DNA from: Chloroflexota bacterium
GTDB lineage: Bacteria; Chloroflexota; Limnocylindria; Limnocylindrales; CSP1-4
Reading direction: 5' to 3'
Assembly (NCBI GenBank): GCA_021802825.1
Contig: JAJZRG010000037.1
Span: 1 to 38,153, forward strand
DNA: 38,153 nt
Shown here: one piece after another, positions 15,014 through 24,180 of the stretch
How the letters are laid out: every line of letters starts with the position of its first letter
Numbering within the stretch: position 1 is the first letter of the stretch
The notes under the pieces: model-generated
Database searches by the model: none
Told to the model about the DNA's origin: nothing
Seen by the model: the letters and a program-made list of their open reading frames with translations, nothing else
Position numbers and translations under genes: made by a program

Positions 15014-17151
15014 GCGGGGAGGGACTCCAGGAAGGCGCGGATGGCATCGACGACGCGGCCGGGCCGGTTGATCGGCGCCGTGTGGGCGAGCCCGTCGAGG
15101 GTAACCCGGCGGGCGCCCGGAATGCGTCGCGCGAGCTCGTCGGCGATGGGCGTGTAGAAGGCGTCGCTCGCGCCACCGGTCAGCAGCAGCACCGGCGTGC
15201 AGATCCGGGCGAGGCCGTTCGGGTCGAACCCGGCCTGCGTGGCGTCGGCAACCGCCCCCACGCCCTCCTGCGCGAGCGAGCTGCGACTCCGCTCCGACAG
15301 CCGCTCCCACGCCGCGTCGCCCGCGACGGTCCGCAGGAAGAGCTCCGCCGCGGCGGCTGACCCGCCCGCCTCGTACGCCACCTGGACGCGCCCGACGACC
15401 GGCGGGAACTCGACCCCCATGTCGTCCCTGACAACCGGCCCGTACGGGGGCTCGTACGCCACGAGCGAGGCCACCCGCGCCGGCTGCCGGGCGGCGGCCT
15501 CGAGCGCGATCACACCCCCGAAGCTGACGCCGACCAGGTCGGCACGGTCGATCCCGCGGGCGTCAAGGTATGCGACCACGTCCGCGACGTGGAGGCCGAC
15601 GTCGAGCGGGCGCGGCTCAGCGAGACGCCCTGACCCGCTCCCCCGCCGATCGAGCGCGTGGACCGTGGCACCACACGCGGCAGCGAGCTCGCGGGCGAGG
15701 AGGTCCAGCTGCCGCGCCGACGAGAGCGTGCCGTGGAGCAGGACGATCTGGCGCGGTCGCTCGCCGCTGATCCGCCAGCCGATCCGGTCGCCGCCCGAGC
15801 GCGCGAGCTGGCCCTCGGGAGCGCCGTCGATCAGCGCCCGAAGCTCCGAGCGGCGCAGCTTGCCCGATGCGCCGCGCGGCAGGACGTCGAGGCGGACGAA
15901 GGACACGGGAACCTTGAAACCGGCGAGGCTTGCGCGACAGTGCGCAGCGAGGGCCTCGTCACCGGGATCGTTCGAGCCGGGCCGCAGGACGATCGCCGCC
16001 ACCGGGACTTGGCCGAGCGACGCGTCGCTCCGGGCCACGACGCCAGCGTCGGCGATCGCGGGGTGCGCGGCCAGCGCGGACTCGACCTCAGACGGGGCGA
16101 TGTTCTCGCCGCCGCGCACGATCCGGTCGGTGCGTCGGTCTACGACGACGAGGCGGCCTGCCGCGTCGAGTCGCCCGAGGTCGCCGGTGCGGAACGGCTC
16201 GCCGGGCTGGCGCGGCGGCTCGCCGAGGTAGCCGAGGAACGCCGAGGGACCCTCGACGACGATCTCGCCCACGCCCTCGGCATCTGGTTGCGCGATCGAG
16301 AGTGCCATGCCCGGCATCGGCCTCCCGGCGGTCTCGGGCGCCAGCGCCGTCTCAGCGCTGCCCAGGGCGGTCACGCCCGAGCCCATCTCGGACAGCCCGT
16401 AGGTGGGCACGACGGGCCAGCCTGCGGCCAGCGCGCGGCGGACCAGATGCTCCGGGATCGCGCCGCCGCCCAGGGGGATCGCGAGCAGGTTCGGCGGTGG
16501 GGGGGCGTCGGAGACCAGGTCGAGCAGGCGGACCAGCTGCGTCGGCACGAGCGACACGTGGGACACGGCCGGGTCGGCGATCGCCACCGCCAGGGCCGCG
16601 GGGTCGGCGGCCGGGACGACCAGGATCGGCACGCCGTCGGCAATCGCGCGCCAGACCACGCCCAGCCCTGCGACGTGTCCCAGCCCGAGCGCCAGCACCC
16701 AGCCGCTCGCCGGCGGAAGCGACGCACGCCACGCCGCAGCCGACGCGGCCAGCGAGGCCTCCGAGTGGGCCACGCCTTTCGGCCGTCCTGTCGTGCCGGA
16801 GGTCATGACGATGACCGCGGCGCCGGCCGGGAGCGACGAGGCGCCCAGCACCTCGAGGATCGCGGCCCGCTCCGCCGGTGTCATCCCCGCCGAGAGGGGC
16901 GCGGCCACGCCCCCGGCCCGCAGCACGCCGAGGATCCGCGCGATGGCCGATGCGCCCGCGGGGGCGTCGAACGGGACCACCTCGCCCGGCGTCACGCCCT
17001 CGCCCGCTACGCCGGCGGCCGCGTCGAGCGCCGCCCAGGTCGTCACGACCCCGCCCTCGACCACGGCCGTTCCGTCGCCCTTCGTCGCGCCGAGCTCGCG
17101 GAGCCGATCCCCCACGGCCATCCTCACGCCCGCGTCGGTTCCGGGCCTCAC
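15010..17151 (-). CDS. menE: MenE o-succinylbenzoate-CoA ligase fused to an alpha/beta-hydrolase
   Basis: 713 residues, about 250 more than MenE alone. Residues 1-445 form an AMP-binding ligase: phosphate loop MTSGTTGRPKG (116-126), TYGLSEMG (about 250-257), RTGDLGRL, DRIVRGGENIAPSEVE and the A10 Lys in SGKLRR (K431). It activates o-succinylbenzoate to its CoA ester. Residues about 465-710 are a complete alpha/beta-hydrolase: LLHGTLSS oxyanion loop, nucleophile S543 in GVSFGG, D663 in GGASDAFY and H690 in GLAHT. A separate, typical MenH is encoded at 20163-20981, so the fused domain is not needed for that step. No other DHNA-CoA thioesterase is seen here, making that a candidate role (inference). 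The start is the GTG at 17151, overlapping the menC stop (GTGA); an upstream GTG at 17160 is less likely. Confidence 0.9.
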   Translation of the reverse strand: MRPGTDAGVRMAVGDRLRELGATKGDGTAVVEGGVVTTWAALDAAAGVAGEGVTPGEVVPFDAPAGASAIARILGVLRAGGVAAPLSAGMTPAERAAILEVLGASSLPAGAAVIVMTSGTTGRPKGVAHSEASLAASAAAWRASLPPASGWVLALGLGHVAGLGVVWRAIADGVPILVVPAADPAALAVAIADPAVSHVSLVPTQLVRLLDLVSDAPPPPNLLAIPLGGGAIPEHLVRRALAAGWPVVPTYGLSEMGSGVTALGSAETALAPETAGRPMPGMALSIAQPDAEGVGEIVVEGPSAFLGYLGEPPRQPGEPFRTGDLGRLDAAGRLVVVDRRTDRIVRGGENIAPSEVESALAAHPAIADAGVVARSDASLGQVPVAAIVLRPGSNDPGDEALAAHCRASLAGFKVPVSFVRLDVLPRGASGKLRRSELRALIDGAPEGQLARSGGDRIGWRISGERPRQIVLLHGTLSSARQLDLLARELAAACGATVHALDRRGSGSGRLAEPRPLDVGLHVADVVAYLDARGIDRADLVGVSFGGVIALEAAARQPARVASLVAYEPPYGPVVRDDMGVEFPPVVGRVQVAYEAGGSAAAAELFLRTVAGDAAWERLSERSRSSLAQEGVGAVADATQAGFDPNGLARICTPVLLLTGGASDAFYTPIADELARRIPGARRVTLDGLAHTAPINRPGRVVDAIRAFLESLPA

Positions 17152-18386
17152 GCGTCCCACGCCTCCCAGACCGGCCCGACCGCGCGGTCGGCCGCGTAGC
17201 GCACCAGGGCTCGCTCGCTGACGCGGATCCCCAGCCTCCCCGAGCCGGCGCCGCCCGGCGCCCGGAGGAGCCCCCCGCCGAGCACGAGCCCCTCCTCGAG
17301 GAGGTCGTGCTCCAGCAGACCGGCCGTCGCCAGACCGTGGTCGGGGACGTGGTCGAAGCTCCCGCCGCGCACCTCTGGCAGCGCCATCGCGACCGCAAGC
17401 CCCGTCGCAATCCCGACACCGGTCTCGAACAGGGTGCTGACCACGACGGGCACACCGCGCTCCGCGGCCAGCTCCGCGATCTCGCCCGCGGCCGCCAGCC
17501 CGCCCACGCGCACCGGCTTCACCACGAGCACGTCCACGGCTTCGGCCTCGAGGAGCAGCCGCGCCGCGCGCACGGAGGTCACGGTCTCGTCGGCGGCCAG
17601 CGGGACGCGTACCCGGCGCCGAAGCTCGGCCATGGCTGCCGGGTCGTCGCCTGCGAGCGGCTGCTCCACGTACTCGAGCGCGAAGCGGGCCACCGCCTCA
17701 AGCCGGTCCGTCGCGGTCTCGAGGTCCCAGGCCCCGTTGACATCGAGCCGCAGCCGTACGTCCGGGCCCACGGCCTCGCGGACCGCCCGCACGCGATCGA
17801 CGAGGAGCTGCGTCTCGCGCTCTGCGCCGGCCTTGAGCTTGAGCGTCGTGAAGCCCGCGCTGACCGACTGGCGGGCTGCCTCAGCCGACGCTGCAGGCCC
17901 GATCGAGGGCAGCGTGGCGTTCACGGCCGCGCCGGCGAGCGCGGGATCGTCGTCCTCGTCCTCGTCCTCGTCGTCGTCCGAATCGTGTGGGTCGCCGTCG
18001 AGGGCGAGCCCGCCGTGACCACCCGCCCGCGGACCGCCGGCCCAGCGCAGCGCCCCGTCGAGCAGCCCGAGGTCGAACCGCGCCGCGTCGATCGCCGCCC
18101 GCAGCGCCCGTCCCGGTGAACCGTGCAGCTCAAGCTCGGCGCTCGTCGGCAGCCCGCCCGCCGGGTCCGAGCCCTCCAGGTCGTGCACGAGGTGGTCGAG
18201 GACGGTCGATGCCGCCGCGCCGTCCTGCGGCTCCACCACTGCCTCACCGGCGCCCACCCGCCCGTCGGCATCGAACAGGCGGATGATCCACGCCTCGCGC
18301 GCCAGCCACATCCCGGTGCTCGTGGCGAACGGCCGCTGGAACGGGATCATCACCTTGTCGGCGTGGATGCGCGAGATGGCCGTCAC
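17148..18386 (-). CDS. menC: o-Succinylbenzoate synthase MenC with an acidic insertion
   Basis: 412 residues, enolase superfamily. Dehydrates SHCHC to o-succinylbenzoate. The KxK pair K183/K185 (TLKLKAG), metal ligands D215 (LRLDVNGAW), E241 (EYVEQPL) and D266 (LAADETV), and K290 (VVKPVRVGG) are all in place. Between the N-terminal cap and the barrel, residues about 129-150 contain an unusual run of Asp/Glu (DSDDDEDEDEDDD) encoded by a GAC/GAG simple repeat; typical MenC lacks this and is correspondingly shorter. The GTG at 18386 overlaps the menA stop as GTGA. The long open frame upstream of it is antiphase sequence of menA. Confidence 0.93.
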   Translation of the reverse strand: MTAISRIHADKVMIPFQRPFATSTGMWLAREAWIIRLFDADGRVGAGEAVVEPQDGAAASTVLDHLVHDLEGSDPAGGLPTSAELELHGSPGRALRAAIDAARFDLGLLDGALRWAGGPRAGGHGGLALDGDPHDSDDDEDEDEDDDPALAGAAVNATLPSIGPAASAEAARQSVSAGFTTLKLKAGAERETQLLVDRVRAVREAVGPDVRLRLDVNGAWDLETATDRLEAVARFALEYVEQPLAGDDPAAMAELRRRVRVPLAADETVTSVRAARLLLEAEAVDVLVVKPVRVGGLAAAGEIAELAAERGVPVVVSTLFETGVGIATGLAVAMALPEVRGGSFDHVPDHGLATAGLLEHDLLEEGLVLGGGLLRAPGGAGSGRLGIRVSERALVRYAADRAVGPVWEAWDA

Positions 18387-19339
18387 GACCGTGCTCCGGA
18401 CGCCAGCCCCAGCGCGAACAGCACGGCCACGACGAGCGCCAGACGGGCGGTCCCCTTGAGGGCCATGTTGAGCTGTCGCCGCTCGCTGAACCCCCGAACC
18501 GTGCGCCACAGCGGGAGCGCGATCGGGGCCGCGACCAGCGTCAGCAGCAGCGTCCACGACCGCCCGGCGGCCACCAGCAGCACGGGCACGGCGAAGGCCG
18601 CCACCACGAACGCCAGCCACTCGGCCTGCGTTGCCCGCTCGCCGAGCATCACAGCCAGCGTGCGCTTGCCCGCCGCGCGGTCGGTCGGGATGTCGCGTAG
18701 GTTGTTGACGATCAGGATCGCCGTGATCAGCAACCCGACGGGGACGGACGCTGCGAAGAACAGGGGGTCGAGCCGGTCGGCCTGGAGGTACGCGGTCCCC
18801 ACCACGGCGACGAGCCCGAAGAACACGAACACGAACACCTCGCCCAGGCCGCGGTACCCGTACGGCCACGGCCCGCCCGTGTATGCGAGCGCGGCGACGA
18901 CCGCCAGCACGCCCAGCCCGATGAGCACCGGCCCGCCCACGTACGCGAGCCAGAGCCCCACCAGACACGCTGCCGCGATCGTGATCGCGATGGCCAGCTC
19001 GAGTTGGCGCGGCGTCACGAGCCCGGCCGCGGCCACCCGCACCGGCCCCTGGCGCGCCTCGGTGTCGGCGCCCTTGCGGAAGTCCGAGAGGTCGTTGGCG
19101 AAGTTGGCGAGCACCTGGAGGAGCAGCGCGACGGCGATGCAGCCGGCGGCCGTGTCGATGCGGAATGGCGCGCCCACCCCCAGCCCGGCGCCCAGCCCGA
19201 CGATGACCCCTGCGATGGCCGCTGGCAGCGTGTTCGGGCGCGCGGCGTGCAACCAGATCGAGGATGCCGAGGGGTGCTCGACTGGCGACGAAGCCGACGA
19301 CGCGGCCGATGACGAGGACGGCGCGGGCGCGACGCTCAC
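18383..19339 (-). CDS. menA: 1,4-Dihydroxy-2-naphthoate polyprenyltransferase MenA
   Basis: 318 residues, integral membrane UbiA-family enzyme that attaches the polyprenyl chain to DHNA and yields demethylmenaquinone. A Ser/Ala-rich cytoplasmic lead (about 25 residues) precedes [16 protein letters not shown]. The first Asp-rich site is [14 protein letters not shown] and the second is [19 protein letters not shown], the Mg-diphosphate binding motifs. Eight or nine hydrophobic helices follow the usual pattern. The GTG at 19339 overlaps the menB stop by four bases. Confidence 0.95.
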   Translation of the reverse strand: MSVAPAPSSSSAASSASSPVEHPSASSIWLHAARPNTLPAAIAGVIVGLGAGLGVGAPFRIDTAAGCIAVALLLQVLANFANDLSDFRKGADTEARQGPVRVAAAGLVTPRQLELAIAITIAAACLVGLWLAYVGGPVLIGLGVLAVVAALAYTGGPWPYGYRGLGEVFVFVFFGLVAVVGTAYLQADRLDPLFFAASVPVGLLITAILIVNNLRDIPTDRAAGKRTLAVMLGERATQAEWLAFVVAAFAVPVLLVAAGRSWTLLLTLVAAPIALPLWRTVRGFSERRQLNMALKGTARLALVVAVLFALGLASGARS

Positions 19340-20166
19340 GGCCGCCGCGGGAACTTGCGGTACTCGGGCTTGCGCTTGGCGAGGAACGCCTGCGACCCCT
19401 CGTGCGCCTCGTCGGTGGTGTAGTAGAGCCCGGTCGCGTGGCCGGCGAACTCCTGCATCCCGGCCAGCCCGTCGGTGGCGACGAGGAACGAGGCCTTGAG
19501 GAACCGGATCGCCGTCGGGCTCATCTCGAGGATCTCGTCGGCCCAGGCCACGCCCTCGGCCTCGAGCTCCGCCAGTGGCACCACCTTGTTGACCAGGTTC
19601 ATCTCGTAGGCCTCCTGCGCCGAGTAGCGACGGCACAGGAACCAGATCTCCTTGGCCCTCTTGTCGCCCACGAGCCGGGCGAGCAGCCCCACGCCGAACC
19701 CGGCGTCGAACGATCCCACCTTCGGGCCGATCTGCCCGAACACCGCGTTCTCGCTCGCGATGGTCATGTCGCACACGACGTGGAGCACGTGGCCGCCGCC
19801 GATGGCGAAGCCGTTGACGAGCGCGATGACCGGGACCGGGAGCGAGCGGATCTGGCGCTGGAGGTCGAGGACGTTGAGCCGCGGGAGCCCGTCTTCGTCG
19901 AGGTAGCCGCCGTCGTGGCTCTTGTAGTTGGCGTCGCCCCCGGCGCAGAACGCCGCGTCGCCGGCGCCGGTGAGCAGCACGCAGCCGATCGTCGCGTCGT
20001 CGCGGATGCGGTTGAACGCGTCGATCATCTCGCGCACTGTGAGCGGCCGGAACGCGTTGCGGACGGCCTGACGGTCGATGGTGATCTTCGCGATGCCGGT
20101 GCCCGAGTGCTCGTACCGGATGTCGCGGTACTCATAGGCGGTGGTCCAGGTGACGTTGGTGGTCAC
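19336..20166 (-). CDS. menB: 1,4-Dihydroxy-2-naphthoyl-CoA synthase MenB
   Basis: 276 residues, crotonase fold. Cyclises o-succinylbenzoyl-CoA to DHNA-CoA. Key segments: [23 protein letters not shown] oxyanion loop, [15 protein letters not shown] and [16 protein letters not shown], whose Gly/Asp arrangement is the MenB hallmark. The C-terminal [19 protein letters not shown] is also typical. The GTG at 20166 overlaps the menH stop (GTGA). The product DHNA-CoA must be hydrolysed before MenA can use it. Confidence 0.96.
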   Translation of the reverse strand: MTTNVTWTTAYEYRDIRYEHSGTGIAKITIDRQAVRNAFRPLTVREMIDAFNRIRDDATIGCVLLTGAGDAAFCAGGDANYKSHDGGYLDEDGLPRLNVLDLQRQIRSLPVPVIALVNGFAIGGGHVLHVVCDMTIASENAVFGQIGPKVGSFDAGFGVGLLARLVGDKRAKEIWFLCRRYSAQEAYEMNLVNKVVPLAELEAEGVAWADEILEMSPTAIRFLKASFLVATDGLAGMQEFAGHATGLYYTTDEAHEGSQAFLAKRKPEYRKFPRRP

Positions 20167-20981
20167 GCGGCGTCCTCCTGCAGGAAGTCGATGACGAGGC
20201 GGCGGAACGCGGCTGGGCGCTCGAGGTGGGGCGTGTGGCCCGCGCGGGCGACGATCACGAGTCGGGCGCCGGGGATGCCGGCCGCGACCTCCTCGGCCCG
20301 GGCGCGGACCGGGTCGAGGGCGCCCGCGACGACGAGCGTCGGGACGTGGATCTCGGCGAGCCGACCGTGGAGCGGCTGCATCACCCCTTGGCCGGCGGCG
20401 CGCAGGCTGAGGGCGAGGCCCGCGGAGGTGTTCCGAAGCCGGATCTCGCGCTGGTGGGCGGCGGCACGCGGGTCGAGCAGCGCATGCGTGGCGAAGATCT
20501 GGTTGCGCTCCCAGCGGTCGGTGAAGGCCTCTACGCCGTCGCGCTCGACCTCGTCGGCCAGCGCGTCGTCCGCCTCGCGCCGCGCAGCGCGCTCGCCCGC
20601 GTCGGCGAACCCCGCCGATGGGCTCTCGAGGACGAGCCGGCTGACGCTCGCCGGATGGGCGATCGCGAGCCGCAGCGCGATGCGCGCGCCCAGCGAGTAG
20701 CCGAGGACGCGGGCCGGGTTGGCGCCGAGCTGGGCGAGCAGGCGCGCAAGGTCGTCCGCCGCTCGCTCGACGGACGCACCGCCGGGCCCCGGGGAACTCG
20801 CTCGGCCGTGACCGGGCAGGTCGGGCGCGATCGTCCGGAACCCCTTCCGGCGGAGGCTCGCGGTCAGCCCGGCCCACACCGATCCGGTGCCGGTGAAGCC
20901 GTGGAGCAGGAGCAGCGCGGGGCGGCCATGGTCACCGCTGTCGCGCGCCGCGAGCGCCACCCAGTCGGCTTCGCCCGTCAT
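20163..20981 (-). CDS. menH: SHCHC synthase MenH (alpha/beta-hydrolase fold)
   Basis: 272 residues. Eliminates pyruvate from SEPHCHC to give [17 protein letters not shown] carries the oxyanion loop; the nucleophile S96 sits in [12 protein letters not shown], close to the GYSxGGR motif of known MenH proteins; D223 (GALDPVR) and H249 ([10 protein letters not shown]) complete the triad. It starts with an ATG at 20981 overlapping the menD stop (ATGA). Its close match to MenH, beside menD, leaves the hydrolase domain fused to MenE without an assigned step. Confidence 0.88.
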   Translation of the reverse strand: MTGEADWVALAARDSGDHGRPALLLLHGFTGTGSVWAGLTASLRRKGFRTIAPDLPGHGRASSPGPGGASVERAADDLARLLAQLGANPARVLGYSLGARIALRLAIAHPASVSRLVLESPSAGFADAGERAARREADDALADEVERDGVEAFTDRWERNQIFATHALLDPRAAAHQREIRLRNTSAGLALSLRAAGQGVMQPLHGRLAEIHVPTLVVAGALDPVRARAEEVAAGIPGARLVIVARAGHTPHLERPAAFRRLVIDFLQEDAA

Positions 20982-22765
20982 CGCCCACCTCGGCCGGCCG
21001 GCGTGACCAAAGCCCTGGGCAGCGCCGCGAGCGCCGTCTGGACCGCGGCCGCCGCCTCGCGATGGAGCTCGAGGTTCCGCGCGCGGTCGGACCGCAGGCC
21101 GACGACATTGACACCGGGCTCCGCCAGCCCCCTACCGATCGCGTCGCGCAGGTCGCGCGCCCCCGCCTCGCGGTAGCCCGCCCCGAACGCCCGGATCACG
21201 CTCGGCAGGTCGCTCCCGTGCGGGGTGCCGAACAGCTGCTCGAAGTGCTCGGGCAGGCCTGTGCCGGGCATCGCGGCCGCGGGCTGAGCCTGGGGCAGGA
21301 ACGAGAAGATCCCGCCGCCGTCGTTGTCCACCAGCACGATCGCGAGCGACAGGCCGAGCTGGCGAGCGGTGCCGAGCGCCGTGGCGTCGTGGAGGAACGA
21401 GACGTCGCCGATCACCAGCGCGGTCGGGGCGCCCGAAGCGGCCGCACCCAGCGCGGACGAGATCACGCCGTCAATCCCGTTGGCCCCCCGGTTCGCGCGC
21501 ACGGAGATCGCGCGCGCCGTGGAGGGCAGCCAAGCGTCCATGTCCCGGACGGGCATCGACGAGCCAGCCCACAGCACGGCGCCGTCGGGCAGCAGGTCGG
21601 CGAGCGCAGGGAACGGGGCACCCTCGAACGGCTCGTCGAGGCTCGCGAGCCAGCCCGTCATCGCCCGGCTCGCCGCATCGTCAGCCGCCCGCCAGGCCGC
21701 TGGCCACGCTTCAGCGTCCCCCGCGCGTCGGACCAGCGCGGCGAGCGACTCGGCCGTGGCGACGGCGTCAGCGTGGACGAACGTCGCGGGGAGGAGCGCG
21801 GGCTCGCGCCAGCCGCCGTCCCCGTCGATGACGATCAGCTCGGGCTTCGCGCGGGTCAGCAGCTCGAGGATGGGCTTCGCGGTGGGCGCCGCGCCGGTGC
21901 GGATGACGAGCTCGGGGAGGTGGTCGTCGAGCCACGGACCCGGGCGGCAGAGCTGGTCCGCGCGCGAGACGACCATGGACCGGTCGTGGGAGCCGGTACG
22001 CAGGCCCGACAGCGGATCCGCGAGGATCGGGAACCCGGTGGCATCGGCGAGGCGGACGAGCGCGGCGGCCAGCCGCCGGTCATCGTCCGGCCCCGCGATG
22101 ATCAGCCCCCGCCGGGTGCCCACGAGGCGGGCCGCGAGGCGGTCGAGCCCGCGCCCGTCCAGCGTCCGACGCCCGCCGACCACCTCGGCGAACGGCCGGT
22201 CCGGGACCTCGTCGGCCGCCAGTGCCAGCGCGCCGTCGGGCAGGAGCGGCTCGCGGAACGGGATGTTCAGGTGGACCGGCCCGGCGGGGACGGCCATCGC
22301 GGTCGCGACGGCTCGCCCGGCCACACCCCGGACGTGCGCGATCGTCGCCGGCTCGCCATCGAACAGCGGGAGCTCGCTCGCCCACTTCGCGTGGGCGCCG
22401 AAGATGCGCACCTGGTCGATCGTCTGGGGCGCGCCGCGGTCCTGGAGCTCCGCCGGACGGTCCGCGGTCAGCAGGACAAGCGGCACGCGCGCCAGCCGCG
22501 CCTCCACAACGGCCGGCATGAGGTTCGCCACCGCCGTCCCGGACGTCACGACGATCGCCACCGGCTGGCGGCTGACCCGCGCCAGGCCGAGCGCGAAGAA
22601 CCCAGCCGAGCGCTCGTCGAGGATGACCCGCGTCCGGATCGACGCGCACGAGGCAACGGCAAGGGCGAGGGGCGTGGAGCGTGAGCCGGGGCAGACGACC
22701 GCGTCGCGGACGCCCGCCGCGGCCAGCTCGGCGGTGAGCGCACGCAGCGTTCCCCCGTGGCTCAC
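20978..22765 (-). CDS. menD: SEPHCHC synthase MenD
   Basis: 595 residues, thiamine-diphosphate enzyme that joins 2-oxoglutarate-derived succinic semialdehyde to isochorismate. Motifs: VVCPGSRSTPLALA (about 23-36), the cofactor-activating Glu in ILDERSAGFFALGLA (E51), TSGTAVANLMPAVVEA, and the ThDP/Mg site from GDVSFLHDATAL to NDGGGIFSFLPQ. The GTG at 22765 overlaps the menF stop by four bases; the frame continues upstream only as antiphase sequence of menF. Confidence 0.95.
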   Translation of the reverse strand: MSHGGTLRALTAELAAAGVRDAVVCPGSRSTPLALAVASCASIRTRVILDERSAGFFALGLARVSRQPVAIVVTSGTAVANLMPAVVEARLARVPLVLLTADRPAELQDRGAPQTIDQVRIFGAHAKWASELPLFDGEPATIAHVRGVAGRAVATAMAVPAGPVHLNIPFREPLLPDGALALAADEVPDRPFAEVVGGRRTLDGRGLDRLAARLVGTRRGLIIAGPDDDRRLAAALVRLADATGFPILADPLSGLRTGSHDRSMVVSRADQLCRPGPWLDDHLPELVIRTGAAPTAKPILELLTRAKPELIVIDGDGGWREPALLPATFVHADAVATAESLAALVRRAGDAEAWPAAWRAADDAASRAMTGWLASLDEPFEGAPFPALADLLPDGAVLWAGSSMPVRDMDAWLPSTARAISVRANRGANGIDGVISSALGAAASGAPTALVIGDVSFLHDATALGTARQLGLSLAIVLVDNDGGGIFSFLPQAQPAAAMPGTGLPEHFEQLFGTPHGSDLPSVIRAFGAGYREAGARDLRDAIGRGLAEPGVNVVGLRSDRARNLELHREAAAAVQTALAALPRALVTPAGRGGR

Positions 22766-24180
22766 GGCTCGTCCTCCAGCATGCCCAGCGCCGACACCAC
22801 GGCCCGCAGCTTGATCCGCGACTCCTCCCACTCGCGAGCGGGGTCCGAATCGGCCACAATGCCGCAGCCGGCGAACAGGGTCGCCCGCGTGCGGTCCACG
22901 ATCCCGCACCGCAGCGCCACGCAGAGCTCGCCGTCGCCGGCCGCGTCGAGCCAGCCCACCGGACCGGCGTACCAGCCGCGCTCGAAGCCCTCGTGCTCGT
23001 CGATCATCGTGAGCGCGGCGTCCCGCGGCTCGCCACCGACGGCGGGCGTCGGGTGGAGCCTCTCGCCCAGGGCCAGCAGGCCAGCATCGTCGCGCAGCGT
23101 GCCCCCGATCTCGGTCGCGAGGTGCTGGACGAAGCGCAGCGTCATCACGCTCGGGCTGGGGGCGACCGTCAGCTGCTCAGCGAGAGGAGCCAGCAGCCCG
23201 CGGATGAACTGGACCACGATCGCGTGCTCCTCGCGGTCCTTCTCGGACGCGAGCAGGTCATGCGCGAGCTTCGCGTCCTCGGCATCGTCGGCGCCCCGGC
23301 CGATCGTTCCCGCGATCGCGGCGGTGCGGAACCGGCGACCCTCCACCCGGACCAACCGCTCTGGTGTGGCGCCCAGGAACGTGCGGCCCGTGCGGCGGAA
23401 GGCGTAGATGGTGCTCTCCGGAGCGCTCGCGGCGAGGCGCCGCAGGGCGTTGGGCACGTCGAGCTCGACCGGCGAGCGAAGGTCCACGCGTCGCGCGAGG
23501 ACCACCTTGTCGAGGCGCCCTCGGCCGACGGCGCCCGCCATCGTCTCGACGGTTCGATGCCAATTGGCCTGGTCGGGCTGCGAGCGCTCGGTCCGAAGGG
23601 GTGCGAAGACGGGGCGCGCGACCATGCCGGCCGACGGCGGGGTCAGGGCCCGGGCACGCTCGGTCAGCTGGCCCCAGCGGGCCTCCACCGCGCGCGGCTC
23701 GGGCGCGCCGACAGCGGCGGCGGTGAGCGTGGAGACGCCGCCGCGCGTGACCAGCAGCAGCTTGGGCAGGACCAGCGAGCTCGGGCCGAAGGGGGCCCAC
23801 GGGTCGTCCTCCGCCGCTGTTCGGCCGCTGAAGCCCAGGCCGCCCAGCAGGGTCGGCGCCGCGGCGCCTTCGAGCACCGCTTCTCGAACCAGCGCCCGCC
23901 ATGCCGACTCGGCGTCCTGGAAGCGGGTCGGTCCGCCAGACTCGGCTGCCCACGCCCGCCCGACCGCGACCAGCGCGAGCCCCTCGGACGGTCGCAGCCA
24001 GAGAGCCACCTCGAGGGCGGCCTCGGCAGCCGCCGAGAACAGCGCGATGGGGTCCACCGCCGGGGCCGCGACGCCGGCCGCGACCAGCCGGCCATCCGCG
24101 TCGGGCGTCCGTGCCAGCAGCCGCGCAACCGCCTCGCCGATCCGCTCGCCAGCGGCCACGGGCTCCTCGATCGCGGTCAC
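22762..24180 (-). CDS. menF: Isochorismate synthase MenF
   Basis: 472 residues. Converts chorismate to isochorismate, the entry to menaquinone synthesis. The C-terminal chorismate-binding domain shows DKVVLARRV, FLGATPERLVRVEGRRF, TAAIAGTIGRG, LHPTPAVGGEP and GWYAGPVGWLDAAGDGE, ending with a normal terminus. The N-terminal half is variable, as usual. The GTG at 24180 overlaps the tetR stop (GTGA), linking its translation to the regulator. An alternative role in siderophore or salicylate synthesis is unlikely given menD directly downstream. Confidence 0.93.
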   Translation of the reverse strand: MTAIEEPVAAGERIGEAVARLLARTPDADGRLVAAGVAAPAVDPIALFSAAAEAALEVALWLRPSEGLALVAVGRAWAAESGGPTRFQDAESAWRALVREAVLEGAAAPTLLGGLGFSGRTAAEDDPWAPFGPSSLVLPKLLLVTRGGVSTLTAAAVGAPEPRAVEARWGQLTERARALTPPSAGMVARPVFAPLRTERSQPDQANWHRTVETMAGAVGRGRLDKVVLARRVDLRSPVELDVPNALRRLAASAPESTIYAFRRTGRTFLGATPERLVRVEGRRFRTAAIAGTIGRGADDAEDAKLAHDLLASEKDREEHAIVVQFIRGLLAPLAEQLTVAPSPSVMTLRFVQHLATEIGGTLRDDAGLLALGERLHPTPAVGGEPRDAALTMIDEHEGFERGWYAGPVGWLDAAGDGELCVALRCGIVDRTRATLFAGCGIVADSDPAREWEESRIKLRAVVSALGMLEDEP

